From Candidatus Poribacteria bacterium (GTDB taxonomy: Bacteria > Poribacteria > WGA-4E > WGA-3G), in assembly GCA_026706025.1 (NCBI GenBank), contig JAPOZO010000063.1, forward strand, positions 1-64,000: 64,000 nt of DNA, given 5' to 3'. Positions 43,801 to 51,852 of this stretch are shown one piece after another. The notes beneath the pieces were generated by a model. The model searched no databases, was not told the origin of the DNA, and saw only the letters and a program-made list of their open reading frames with translations. Position 1 is the first letter of the stretch, and each line of letters starts with the position of its first letter. The translations under genes were made by a program, and so were the position numbers.

Positions 43801-45244
43801 TGACGGGCGTGAAGGACCGGGTAACTATGGATTAGACCGTAATGTAGCACAGACGGTCATCATCGCTAAGGATGGAAAGGTACTTCACAATTTTGCTTTC
43901 ACACAACCGATGCGCTCTAACGATCCGCATGTACTGGGTGCCATCGCGCAAGCAATCGGAGAAGATCCAGCATCAGTAGAAAAATGGTTAAACGAAGCAC
44001 CTGCTGAAGATGCACGTACGGAACGAGACAGAAGGCAAATGGAGGATAAAAGCAACCACACGGAAGAGCTGCAGAAACAACTCAATACACTTCGTGAAAG
44101 GTTGCAGCGCCTAAATGAAACCGTAGCCAAGACGAAGGGTAAAGAGGATAGGCTTGATCAGGTGGAAGAGTTGCTCGAACAACTCAACGCGGATGTAAAA
44201 ATATTGCGGCGCATGCAAAAGAGCATCTCCCCAGCAAAGACGAAGGGTAAAGAGGATAGGCTTGATCAGGTGGAAGAGTTGGTCAAACAGCTCAACGCGA
44301 ATCTGGAAGCATTGCTGCGCATAAATAAACGTGCCTCTGCAGCAAAGCGGAAGAACGAAAACCGATATAGTAGAAGTAACGTTGAAGTGAAAAATCCGGC
44401 TGAGTTCAAGAAAACGCAAGGGACAGCAATTTTCTCTGGTCCACAACCCGGCGAAAAACTTCCGCCTCTGAAGGCTAAGGGCATCAACGGTGAAACTCAA
44501 GGCAAAACGTATGATGTCATCGCCAAAGCAGATGGACAACTCCTCGTTCTCTTCCTACAAGATGAAAGCGGTCTCGGGTTGCGCGGGTTGCTTGGCATTT
44601 CTCGTTTACTTGCTCGAATCGCCGAGAAGTCTGAACAGACAATGCATATAAGCGCTGTGTTTTTAGGGGATACACCGGATACCGTGGAAAGCCAAGTTAG
44701 TAGGTTAGTCCCACATATTCCAAGTGAGGTCTTACTCGGTATTTCTCAGGACGGGCGGGAAGGTCCAGGCAGCTACGGGTTAAATCGTAATGTAGCGCAG
44801 ACGGTTATCATCGCCAAAGATGGAAAAGTGCTACACAACTTTGCTTTCACACAACCTATGCTCCGCCCCGATCCCTATGTGCTTGGTGCCGTAGGAGAGG
44901 CAATAGGGATAAAACCTGCGACGCTGGAAAAATGGTTGAACCCACAAAATCCTGTAATCGAAATCAAGAATCCTGCCGAGGGTGGAAAAACTGGCGAAAT
45001 GCGCCTCAACGGAAACATTGTACAGTTTGATGAATTGCCTGGCCGCCTTCTCAACTTATCTGAAGAACAAAAATCTACGCTTATTATCCAATCTGAACGA
45101 GATGTACCTCATGAACAGATCGTCAAAGTAATGGATATAGCAAAAGAGGCAGGTATTGATAAAATTGAGTTCGCGATGCGTCCGTCTGAAAATAAGCGCA
45201 TGGAAAGCGGTAGGGAACAGATGCGCCGCGGTAAAGAGGAGTAA
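40862..45244 (+). CDS. BlaR1-like M56 metallopeptidase with lamin-tail and redoxin-like sensor modules (1460 aa)
   Basis: Membrane-embedded zinc peptidase. Helices lie in about the first 330 residues; the catalytic motif HELAH is at about 215 and VHLRERICDDWV follows at the usual distance. In classical BlaR1 a penicillin-binding domain follows; here it is replaced. Residues about 400-590, 845-1045 and 1185-1365 are three related redoxin-like domains without a CxxC. Between the first two lie lamin-tail-like segments (WVELRNLTDEELNMKGW) and an EF-hand (RFDKDGDGKLNAEE, about 797). A coiled coil with two 36-residue repeats (about 1090-1165) precedes the third. Likely an activator that cleaves the BlaI-type repressor on an unknown cue. 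Start overlaps blaI. Confidence 0.8.
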   Translation: MSKQILLSLLNCSWQWMLLSGLIWFVTSSMFRKSRRSNTTVHLLWLLSLLSLPILFGLNQFVPALSIAGDPVPELTQAKPINVSGLAALPTDLPEISSTENNTQSENQLFAGGKSLVNWTKMDFLLCVWAIGALAMFVRFTFGLSRIYQLRRSAVVADDSYQAICRRLARQLDIKRPVTVCFSDRIASPISFGWLSPSVLMPRKLDLEQFALVAAHELAHVQRLDWLTNLFSHLVGVIFFFHPIYHLLNRELVHLRERICDDWVIQLTGARKNYAQCLLDLVRHRDRAIPLALSLNQPSQLESRIDTILKNNRRLDVQLKPRLRLMVATLLLTCLPLLAMAQLVPLKTFQVSLFAQTPEKSEKAVDKTAEKQDMGKTKAGKMAGKQYKDESYITVKAPVLLEPSEENRIFSGPQPGEKLSPLTVTGIGGKIDGTTFDMTTKADGKPLVLFLQDTNAVGIKGLVNVFELLLQIDAFQKRQSQATGTEMPNQGLQIGVVFLADNLDTLPEWARNMLKEEIPNAVLKGISPDGREGPGSYGLNRNVAQTVLIAEDGQVLHNFAFTQPMLYTDPHFLGAIAQAIEVAPATLEKWLNEASANRHYEKKVKAVIIKEGDDISGDAPEWVELRNLTDEELNMKGWIFNLVTTELDTERKLIRFTNHVEIPAGKVKYVIINDSDGTSGDTPDWMELRNPTDGDTSEWLELHNPTDKELNLKGWALEIVPTVLDTKGKRIRFTNDVKIPPDGVLLLVRDPKSLKKSGIILEEDEQPQKEKKERGRTMEKDGARDRERMSSREELVKRFDKDGDGKLNAEEGMAARRALANRASQNRNRRANVEVKNPAEFKKVQGATLFSGPQPGEKLPPLMATGIRGRAKGKTFDFIAKTDDGKPLVLFLQDGNVTGLHGLIGISQMIEKIANKSKQKLHMRAVFLGDDPKTLKRSVLQWINSSISVETDDPNMPAGSVTVSPISLRMPENVLLGISPDGREGPGNYGLDRNVAQTVIIAKDGKVLHNFAFTQPMRSNDPHVLGAIAQAIGEDPASVEKWLNEAPAEDARTERDRRQMEDKSNHTEELQKQLNTLRERLQRLNETVAKTKGKEDRLDQVEELLEQLNADVKILRRMQKSISPAKTKGKEDRLDQVEELVKQLNANLEALLRINKRASAAKRKNENRYSRSNVEVKNPAEFKKTQGTAIFSGPQPGEKLPPLKAKGINGETQGKTYDVIAKADGQLLVLFLQDESGLGLRGLLGISRLLARIAEKSEQTMHISAVFLGDTPDTVESQVSRLVPHIPSEVLLGISQDGREGPGSYGLNRNVAQTVIIAKDGKVLHNFAFTQPMLRPDPYVLGAVGEAIGIKPATLEKWLNPQNPVIEIKNPAEGGKTGEMRLNGNIVQFDELPGRLLNLSEEQKSTLIIQSERDVPHEQIVKVMDIAKEAGIDKIEFAMRPSENKRMESGREQMRRGKEE

Positions 45245-45264
45245 ACCTCTGAAGGAGAAGTGCA

Positions 45265-46658
45265 ATGAACGCCGTAAAACGATGTGATGGGATTAGCCGC
45301 CGTGATTTTCTCCGCGTCGGTGGATTAACAGCCCTTGGACTCGGATTAGGCGACTTTTTTCACCTGCAACGCGCTTTTGCTGTAGAGGCGAGGTCACCGC
45401 GAAGAAACACCCAAGCAAAACCCCCTACACAGCAAAAGCAAAATCCTGCATCCTAATATGGCTTGATGGGGGTCCCAGCCATCTGGAAACCTTTGACCCG
45501 AAACCGGATGCACCACAGGAGGTTCGTGGACCGTTAAAAACCATTCCCACAAATCTGACAGGCGTACGCATCAGTGAATGCTTGGAGCGGACAGCAGACA
45601 TTATGGATAAGATTGCTGTTATACGATCAATGACTTCACCGCTTGGTGAACACAATCTCGGTACGCAGTACCTTATGACAGGCTATAAACCTACACCAGC
45701 ATTGGCGTATCCAACCTTTGGTGCAACGGTCGCCTATGTCAAATCTCAGAACAATAAGAACACTTCAGGGGATACACTAACCGCTTTACCGCCAAACATC
45801 GCAGTTCCGAACTTCACAGGTCAAGTGTCTGGGAGCGGCTATTTACCGAATGCTACGCGCCCATTTTCTGTTGGCGGTGATCCGAAAAGACCTGACTTTA
45901 AAGTTCGCGACCTTGATTTCTATGAAGGGATCGATTTACAACGCGTTTCCCGGCGGAGGCAGTTCGTCAACGCACTCAACGAATTCAGTCGTGCCAAAGA
46001 CGCTGACACAACGGCAGTATCGGATCCCGAGTTAGAACGTGCCTACAATCTGATTACATCGCCCGAAGCCAAAGCGGCATTCACGCTTTCCGAGGAGCCG
46101 CGAGAAACGCGCCAGCGATATGGCACAGATGGTGTAAACGGCATCGGGCAGAGTTGTTTATTGGCACGAAGGCTCGTTGAGAGGGGTGTACCATTCGTGA
46201 CGGTCAACCATACCGGGTGGGATACGCATCAAGATATCTTCACACTCAAAGAACGTTACCCTACGGATCGGAATGCACATCTACCCTCTCTCGATCGCGC
46301 ATTAAGCGCGCTGATTCAAGACCTTACCGATCGGCGCATGTTGGATGAAACCCTCGTGGTAGTGATGGGTGAGTTCGGACGTACCCCGAAGATTAACTCG
46401 CAAGGTGGACGTGACCACTGGCCCAACGTGTTCAGTGTGATGTTGGCTGGCGGTGGCGTGCAAGGTGGACAAATCGTCGGCAGCAGCGATGCACTCGGCG
46501 AATTTCCGAAGGAACGTCCCGTAACGCCGTCGGATCTGGCAGCCACAATTTACACACTACTCGGTATCAATCCAAGTCTTGAACTGCATACAAGTGACGG
46601 CCGCCCAGTCCGCGTCGCGCCTGACGGTGCTAATATTGTCTCGGAATTAATCGCTTAA
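45265..46658 (+). pseudogene. DUF1501 protein (Tat-exported), split by one frameshift
   Basis: The N-terminus has a twin-arginine signal (SRRDFLRVGGLTALGLGLGD) and reads to about 45440 in one frame. The rest continues in another: KSCILIWLDGGPSHLETFDP, then the DUF1501/sulfatase-like body ending at 46658 with QGGRDHWPNVFSVMLAGGGV and DLAATIYTLLGI. The break falls at a CCCCC run (45421-45425); one more C would rejoin both halves into about 464 residues. It may be a sequencing error or a true mutation. DUF1501 proteins are exported alkaline-phosphatase-fold proteins co-encoded with DUF1549 cytochrome proteins; here the partner gene is at 49396. Ribosome site GAAGGAGAAG. Confidence 0.8.
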
Positions 46659-46684
46659 TCCAACTGTCGTAGAGGAAGTTATCT

Positions 46685-48022
46685 GTGAGAAAAATAATTT
46701 GCAGCTTGTTGATCGGGATTGTTTTCGCTTGCGCGCTTTACGCACAAGGTGAAACAAAAGAGAATTATTGGAGTCAGTTCCGCGGTCCAAACGGAGATGG
46801 TAAAGCAATTGCGACTGACCTCCCTATCGAATTTAGCGAAACGGAAAACGTCCGTTGGAAAACACCGATTCACGATAAAGGGTATTCATCGCCAGTGGTT
46901 TGGGGAAATCAGATTTGGTTAACAACGGCGCGTGAAGACGGAAGAGAACTCTTTGCGATCTGTGTAGACTTAGAGAGTGGAAACATCCTACACGATATAA
47001 AAGTGTTTGATGTCGCGAAACCACAACTCGAACACGGGGACCTCAACAGTCATGCTTCGCCTACGCCTGTTATAGAGGAGGGACGCATCTACGTTCATTA
47101 CGGCACTTACGGCACCGCCTGTCTCGATACGAAAACCGGCGAGAAACTTTGGGAACGTCGAGACCTTAATTGCGATCACCGGGTACGTCCCGCCTCTTCC
47201 CCGATTATTGATGAGGATACACTATTTCTTACCTTCGATGGCGTTGATGTACAGTTTATTGCCGCACTCGATAAAAACACTGGGGACACCTTGTGGCTGC
47301 AGCATCGAAAAGTTGACTCAAATTTTGAGGATGTCCTCAGAGCCAAGGGTGTTAAGGATATAGAAGCAACGAAAAAGGAAAAACCAAACGACAATCGGAA
47401 ATCCTACGCGACCCCGACAATCATTATGTATCAAGAAAAAAAACAGTTGGTGAGTCCTGCGGCAGAAGTCACAATATCATACAACCCGAAAACAGGCGAT
47501 GAACTCTGGCGTGTTCGACATAAAGGGTGGGGCTGGAACGTTGCATGCCGTCCGATTTTTGCACACAATCTCGTCTATTTTACAACTGGCGTGGAAAAAT
47601 TGTTGTTGGCTGTTGATCCGTCTGGCATGGGTGATGTTACGGATACACATATCGTTTGGAGCAATCGCAAGGGTGTCCCTGAAATACCGTCGCCGCTCAT
47701 CATAGATGATTTGATGTTCACGGTTAACGAAGGCGGTGTGGTTTCTTGTGTAGAGGCAAAGAATGGAAATCTTGTATGGAGAGGTCGTGTCGGCGGAAAT
47801 CACTGGGCATCACCGCTATATGCGGGTGGAAACATCTATTTTTTTACCATGGAGGGACGCGTATCGGTTATTTCTGCGGGCCGAGTGTTTAAATTACTTG
47901 CACGGAACGAGTTTGATGGAGAATTCATTGCATCTGGTGCGGTTGCTGGTAATGCCCTAATCCTGCGTTCGCTTTCGTATCTCTATTGTATTGAGGGGAG
48001 AAAAATAAAAAAGCAAGAGTAG
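46685..48022 (+). CDS. Exported PQQ-like beta-propeller protein (445 aa)
   Basis: GTG start with AGGAAG upstream. A signal peptide (about 1-22, CALYAQ) precedes a propeller with repeated strand pairs and pyrroloquinoline-quinone-like motifs (NGDGKAIATDLPIEFS, TKTGEKLWERRDLN, DKNTGDTLWLQHRK, GNLVWRGRVGGNHW). The usual dehydrogenase catalytic residues are not evident, so it may be a structural or binding propeller. It follows DUF1501 by 26 bp and probably belongs to the same operon, now cut from the DUF1549 gene by the IS630 element. Confidence 0.8.
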   Translation: MRKIICSLLIGIVFACALYAQGETKENYWSQFRGPNGDGKAIATDLPIEFSETENVRWKTPIHDKGYSSPVVWGNQIWLTTAREDGRELFAICVDLESGNILHDIKVFDVAKPQLEHGDLNSHASPTPVIEEGRIYVHYGTYGTACLDTKTGEKLWERRDLNCDHRVRPASSPIIDEDTLFLTFDGVDVQFIAALDKNTGDTLWLQHRKVDSNFEDVLRAKGVKDIEATKKEKPNDNRKSYATPTIIMYQEKKQLVSPAAEVTISYNPKTGDELWRVRHKGWGWNVACRPIFAHNLVYFTTGVEKLLLAVDPSGMGDVTDTHIVWSNRKGVPEIPSPLIIDDLMFTVNEGGVVSCVEAKNGNLVWRGRVGGNHWASPLYAGGNIYFFTMEGRVSVISAGRVFKLLARNEFDGEFIASGAVAGNALILRSLSYLYCIEGRKIKKQE

Positions 48023-48116
48023 AAGAAGGCACACAGGACGACTCTTTTTGTTGCACAATCTGTTAGATTGTGGCACTTGGAACGCATGCCTTAACCAGCT
48101 TCCATCGGGAGATTGC

Positions 48117-49379
48117 CCGCAAACTTCATGAAGTTTGAAAAAATAATTCGGTAATATTGTTATTTATGTTATGCTACCGCCAAAGGAGGTATTCTCTGAT
48201 GGCAAAACCCCATAAACTTGAGTTAACTCAAGGCGAAATACAAGCTCTCGTTGAACTCCGAGATAACGGAGAACCGGCTTATCTCCGTGAGCGCGCAAGT
48301 GCTATCTTGAAAATACATGCGGGGTTTTCCCCACATGAAGTCGCACGCAACCGACTCTTGAAAAGACGCGATCCCGACACCGTCTATACTTGGCTTCGCC
48401 GGTATCGCGAGCACGGCATCCCTGGGTTGTTTCATAAACCCGGCAGAGGCCGAAAACCTGCGTTTTTTCCCAAGTCGCCTGAAGCCGCTAAGACAGAGAT
48501 CTTAGCGGCTATAGGTCAGGGACCCGAACACCTCAACCCACATCAGACGCGCTGGACGCTCCAGACGCTTCGAGAAGTTCTACCATGGTTGGAAAACGTC
48601 TGCGTCTCGGGCGCACATCGCATGCTCTCACGACTCGGTATCAGCTATAAGCGTGCCAGAGACTATGTGCGAAGCCCAGACGCAGCGTATGCTGAAAAAC
48701 TCGCCTACGTTCAAGAGGTGCTAGCAAAGACCCAGGCAACCCCTGAAACTTATGTCGCTGTTTACCAAGATGAGTTTAGTTTCACCCTACAACCCACGCT
48801 GGCAAAGGACTGGGCAGAGACCGGCACAAAGAACCCTTTGGCACGTCAGAGCCATCGTTCCCAAGAGACTTGCTATGGGATCGGAGCCCTGAACCCCCAC
48901 ACCGGAGATGTCGTTTATCAGCAAGTGAAAAGCTGCACCGTATCCGCCTTGCATGCGTTTTACACGCAGATTTCCAAACGCTACCCAAAGGCTGAGCGGA
49001 TTTACCTTATTCAGGACAATCGCGCCATACATTTTCATGCCAATCTCATGGCAGCACTGTTGCCACAGACCAAAGAGTTTCACAAACCTACACCCCAGAA
49101 ATGGACAGGTAAACATTCAAAGAAAATCGGTAAACTTGCCAACTTGCCCATAGAGATAGTGCAGCTCCGAACGTATGCGTCTTGGACGAATCCGATTGAA
49201 AAGTTGTGGCGATGGGTGCGCCAATCCGTCATACATCTTCACCGACTCAGTAATCAATGGACCGCACTCCAAGAGAAGGTGATTGCCTTCATGGAACAGT
49301 TCAAAGGCGGTTCACAGGAGTTGCTACACTATGTCGGATTATTACCGAATTAATATTTCAATCTTCATACAGTTTGCGG
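48117..49379 (+). mobile_element. IS630-family insertion sequence (about 1.26 kb)
   Basis: Terminal inverted repeats of 40 bp, 48117-48156 and 49340-49379, agree at 35 of 40 positions (ends CCGCAAACT...ATTCGGTAATA). They enclose one transposase gene; its stop codon lies inside the right repeat. A TA dinucleotide borders the right end, but the left border reads GC, so the expected TA duplication is not perfect. It separates the PQQ-like gene from the DUF1549 gene, whose start lies only 16 bp past the right end. Confidence 0.85.
48199..49353 (+). CDS. IS630-family DDE transposase (384 aa)
   Basis: Start ATG 48199 with GGAGG upstream. The N-terminal helix-turn-helix region (LRERASAILKIHAGFSPHEVA) and the HTH_29-like second domain precede the DDE catalytic core. 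First Asp in YQDEFSF (about 195), second in LIQDNRAIHFH (about 277), final Glu in SWTNPIEKLWRW (about 335). Full length for the family, with no frameshift, so probably active. Flanked by intact inverted repeats. Confidence 0.9.
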   Translation: MAKPHKLELTQGEIQALVELRDNGEPAYLRERASAILKIHAGFSPHEVARNRLLKRRDPDTVYTWLRRYREHGIPGLFHKPGRGRKPAFFPKSPEAAKTEILAAIGQGPEHLNPHQTRWTLQTLREVLPWLENVCVSGAHRMLSRLGISYKRARDYVRSPDAAYAEKLAYVQEVLAKTQATPETYVAVYQDEFSFTLQPTLAKDWAETGTKNPLARQSHRSQETCYGIGALNPHTGDVVYQQVKSCTVSALHAFYTQISKRYPKAERIYLIQDNRAIHFHANLMAALLPQTKEFHKPTPQKWTGKHSKKIGKLANLPIEIVQLRTYASWTNPIEKLWRWVRQSVIHLHRLSNQWTALQEKVIAFMEQFKGGSQELLHYVGLLPN

Positions 49380-49395
49380 TACAAAAATATTACAA

Positions 49396-51663
49396 ATGAA
49401 AACAAACCAATTCACCCTTATAGCATTGACAGTATCAACCGTGCTATTCTTGTGCGGTCACGTTCAGCAAAATATATCCTTTGCAAACAACGTAGGCGCA
49501 TCAAAACCGTCTGACCGTGTTGACTTTGAAAATGATTTGATACCGATTTTTACCAAGTTTGGATGTAATGCGGGGGCATGTCATGGTGCAGCTGCTGGTC
49601 GGGGTGAATTCAATTTGTCGCTCTTCGGTGGTAATCCACAAGCGGACTACGAGGCGATTGTTCGGCAGCTCGCAGGACGGCGCATCAATCTGATGTCCCC
49701 AGAAGAGAGCCTCGTCATTCTAAAACCGACAGCGCAAACCAGTCATGGCGGTGGGCAGGTTTTGGATGAAAATGGAGAAGGCGCGCGATTACTCCGCAAC
49801 TGGATCCGACAAGGCGCGACTTACGAAACGCTCCGTCATTTGAAGCGTGTTGAAATATCCCCGCAAAAACATGTTATCTCTAATCTTAAGAGTCCGGTTC
49901 AACTGCACGCAACTGCCCATTTTTTAGATGGGACAAGGGAAGACGTGACACGATGGACTGTCTTTACACCAGAGGACACTTCAGCGATTGAAATTAACAC
50001 ATCCACTGCTGTCGCCAAAGTGCTTCGCCGTGGTCGGCATATTATCCTTGCTCGTTATCTCACGGAAATCGTTCCCATCGAATTTATCGCCCCCTTGAAC
50101 GAAGTTCTGCCACACAGCCCAATCCAGAAAAACGAGCCTGAAACGAAGTGGAAGGCGACCCAAGAGAGAAGCACGTTGATACCTAAACCCACTTCACTTA
50201 ACCGCAAGGAAAATTTAAAAATTGATGATGAAATCCTCAAGTTACTCTCAACGCTCCGATTGCCAGTATCCCCAACTGTTGATGCTGCTACCTTCTTGCG
50301 TAGGGTGACACTTGACCTCACCGGACACCTCCCTACACCAGAGGCGGTAACCGCATTCCTTGGAGATCCAGATACAAATAAACGGGAAACGTTAGTGAAT
50401 GCCTTGCTTAACTCCGATGAATTTAACGAGTACTGGACATTGCAGCTGGCGAAGCTGCTACGGATTGGCGCGCAGGAAAGAAATACACAAGGCGCGTTTG
50501 TCTATCACCAATGGCTTTCGGAACAGATTCGCGATGGTATTGGATATAATCAGATAGCACGGTCAGTTATTTTAGCAACAGGCGATTCCGATGAGGTAGG
50601 TCCAGCAAATTTTTACCGCACAGTAAATGGACCGCGAGAACAAGCCGAATTCATGAGTGAACTCTTCATGGGAGCTCGGCTCCGATGCGCTAATTGCCAT
50701 AATCATCCACTGGATAAATGGACACAAGACGATTACCACGGATTAGTGGCGATCTTTGCCAAAATAGATAGCAATCAGATCGTTAAGGTAAAATCGTCTG
50801 GTGAGGTCATCCATCCAGCGACACGGGAAAAAGCGATACCGCGGATTCCCGGCAATCGGTTTCTGTCTGCTGATGTTCCTGATGGTCGAGTTGAACTGGT
50901 GGATTGGTTAACAGGTCAGGATAACCCATATTTCGCTAAAGCCATCGTTAACAGATTGTGGAAGACGATGATGGGACGCGGCTTAGTCGAACCTGTTGAT
51001 GATTTTCGGTCTACCAATCCAGCCACGCATCCCGAATTACTTACAGCACTCGCTGACGATTTTGTGGCGCACGGTTACGACCTGCGGCGGACGCTCAAGC
51101 AAATTTCGCTCAGTGAGGCTTATGCTCGCAGTTCTAATGCACTTCCACGAAACAAGACGGACGATCGCTTCTATTCGCACGCGCTGCAAAAGCCGCTTGA
51201 ACCGGAGGTGTTAGCGGACGCAATCTCAGATGTTCTCGGTATACCTGACACCTACGGCAATGAACCGGAAGGCACACGTGCTGTTTCTCTATTCAATCCA
51301 AACACTGAATCCGAGGCACTTGATATCTTAGGGCGATGTGGACGTGAAACCTCATGCGAAAGTTCTGCCGGAGCGATAGATGGACTTCAACGTAAACTCC
51401 ACCTATTCAATGGCGATCTTCTCAATGCACGCATCGGTGTACCTGATAGTCGGCTTGATAGATTGGTCTCCACCGGAAAATTACCGATGGAGATTGTCAA
51501 CGAGTTCTACCTCGCTGCACTAAACCGACATCCAACGGATACGGAACAACAGTTTTGGGCGCAACACATTGATGTCAGCGCATCTGCCAACTCCCAACGC
51601 GCGATCCTTGAAGATATAGTGTGGAGTCTGCTAACTTGTAATGAATTTGTGACCAATCATTAA
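49396..51663 (+). CDS. DUF1549/DUF1553 protein with planctomycete-type cytochrome-like N-terminus (755 aa)
   Basis: Signal-like N-terminus (about 1-27), then the cytochrome-like GCNAGACHGAAAGRGEF (CxxxxCH spacing, typical for this group), a BIG2-like Ig domain (about 160-235: VQLHATAHFLDGTREDVTRW), DUF1549 (about 270-470, with CANCHNHPLDKW at about 435) and DUF1553 (about 500-745, with RNKTDDRFYSHALQKPLEPEVL). Such proteins are periplasmic partners of DUF1501 proteins, common in planctomycetes, with unproven function. The start codon lies 16 bp from the IS630 end and has no clear ribosome site, so the insertion may have cut off its natural leader. Confidence 0.85.
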   Translation: MKTNQFTLIALTVSTVLFLCGHVQQNISFANNVGASKPSDRVDFENDLIPIFTKFGCNAGACHGAAAGRGEFNLSLFGGNPQADYEAIVRQLAGRRINLMSPEESLVILKPTAQTSHGGGQVLDENGEGARLLRNWIRQGATYETLRHLKRVEISPQKHVISNLKSPVQLHATAHFLDGTREDVTRWTVFTPEDTSAIEINTSTAVAKVLRRGRHIILARYLTEIVPIEFIAPLNEVLPHSPIQKNEPETKWKATQERSTLIPKPTSLNRKENLKIDDEILKLLSTLRLPVSPTVDAATFLRRVTLDLTGHLPTPEAVTAFLGDPDTNKRETLVNALLNSDEFNEYWTLQLAKLLRIGAQERNTQGAFVYHQWLSEQIRDGIGYNQIARSVILATGDSDEVGPANFYRTVNGPREQAEFMSELFMGARLRCANCHNHPLDKWTQDDYHGLVAIFAKIDSNQIVKVKSSGEVIHPATREKAIPRIPGNRFLSADVPDGRVELVDWLTGQDNPYFAKAIVNRLWKTMMGRGLVEPVDDFRSTNPATHPELLTALADDFVAHGYDLRRTLKQISLSEAYARSSNALPRNKTDDRFYSHALQKPLEPEVLADAISDVLGIPDTYGNEPEGTRAVSLFNPNTESEALDILGRCGRETSCESSAGAIDGLQRKLHLFNGDLLNARIGVPDSRLDRLVSTGKLPMEIVNEFYLAALNRHPTDTEQQFWAQHIDVSASANSQRAILEDIVWSLLTCNEFVTNH

Positions 51664-51664
51664 C

Positions 51665-51788
51665 AGGACTTACGCAGCAAACCCCTGTTCGCCGAGGTCC
51701 CCGTGCCTCGGCGAACTCTCTTTTCAGAGGTTCGCTCATAGGATCCGAAGCGTCCGCTTGCTCCACAAATGGCGTTTGCGTAAGTCTT
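51665..51788 (+). mobile_element. MITE-like element, AGGACTTACGCA ends (124 bp)
   Basis: AGGACTTACGCA (51665-51676) and TGCGTAAGTCTT (51777-51788) are inverted ends matching at 11 of 12 positions. Inside is a perfect 11-bp palindrome GTTCGCCGAGG/CCTCGGCGAAC (51687-51697 and 51706-51716). No coding capacity, so a non-autonomous element fits. A relative lies at 58290-58376. Confidence 0.7.
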
Positions 51789-51852
51789 AATTAATATAAC
51801 GGCTCTATTCAAATGGAAATGGGTCGTATCTGTTGTTTTATAGGAAAGTTTC

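Noticed and set aside
45415-45440. Programmed frameshift in DUF1501
   Set aside because: The CCCCC run gives no good re-pairing in the -1 frame and no stimulatory hairpin or internal ribosome site was seen; a length error in the C run explains it.
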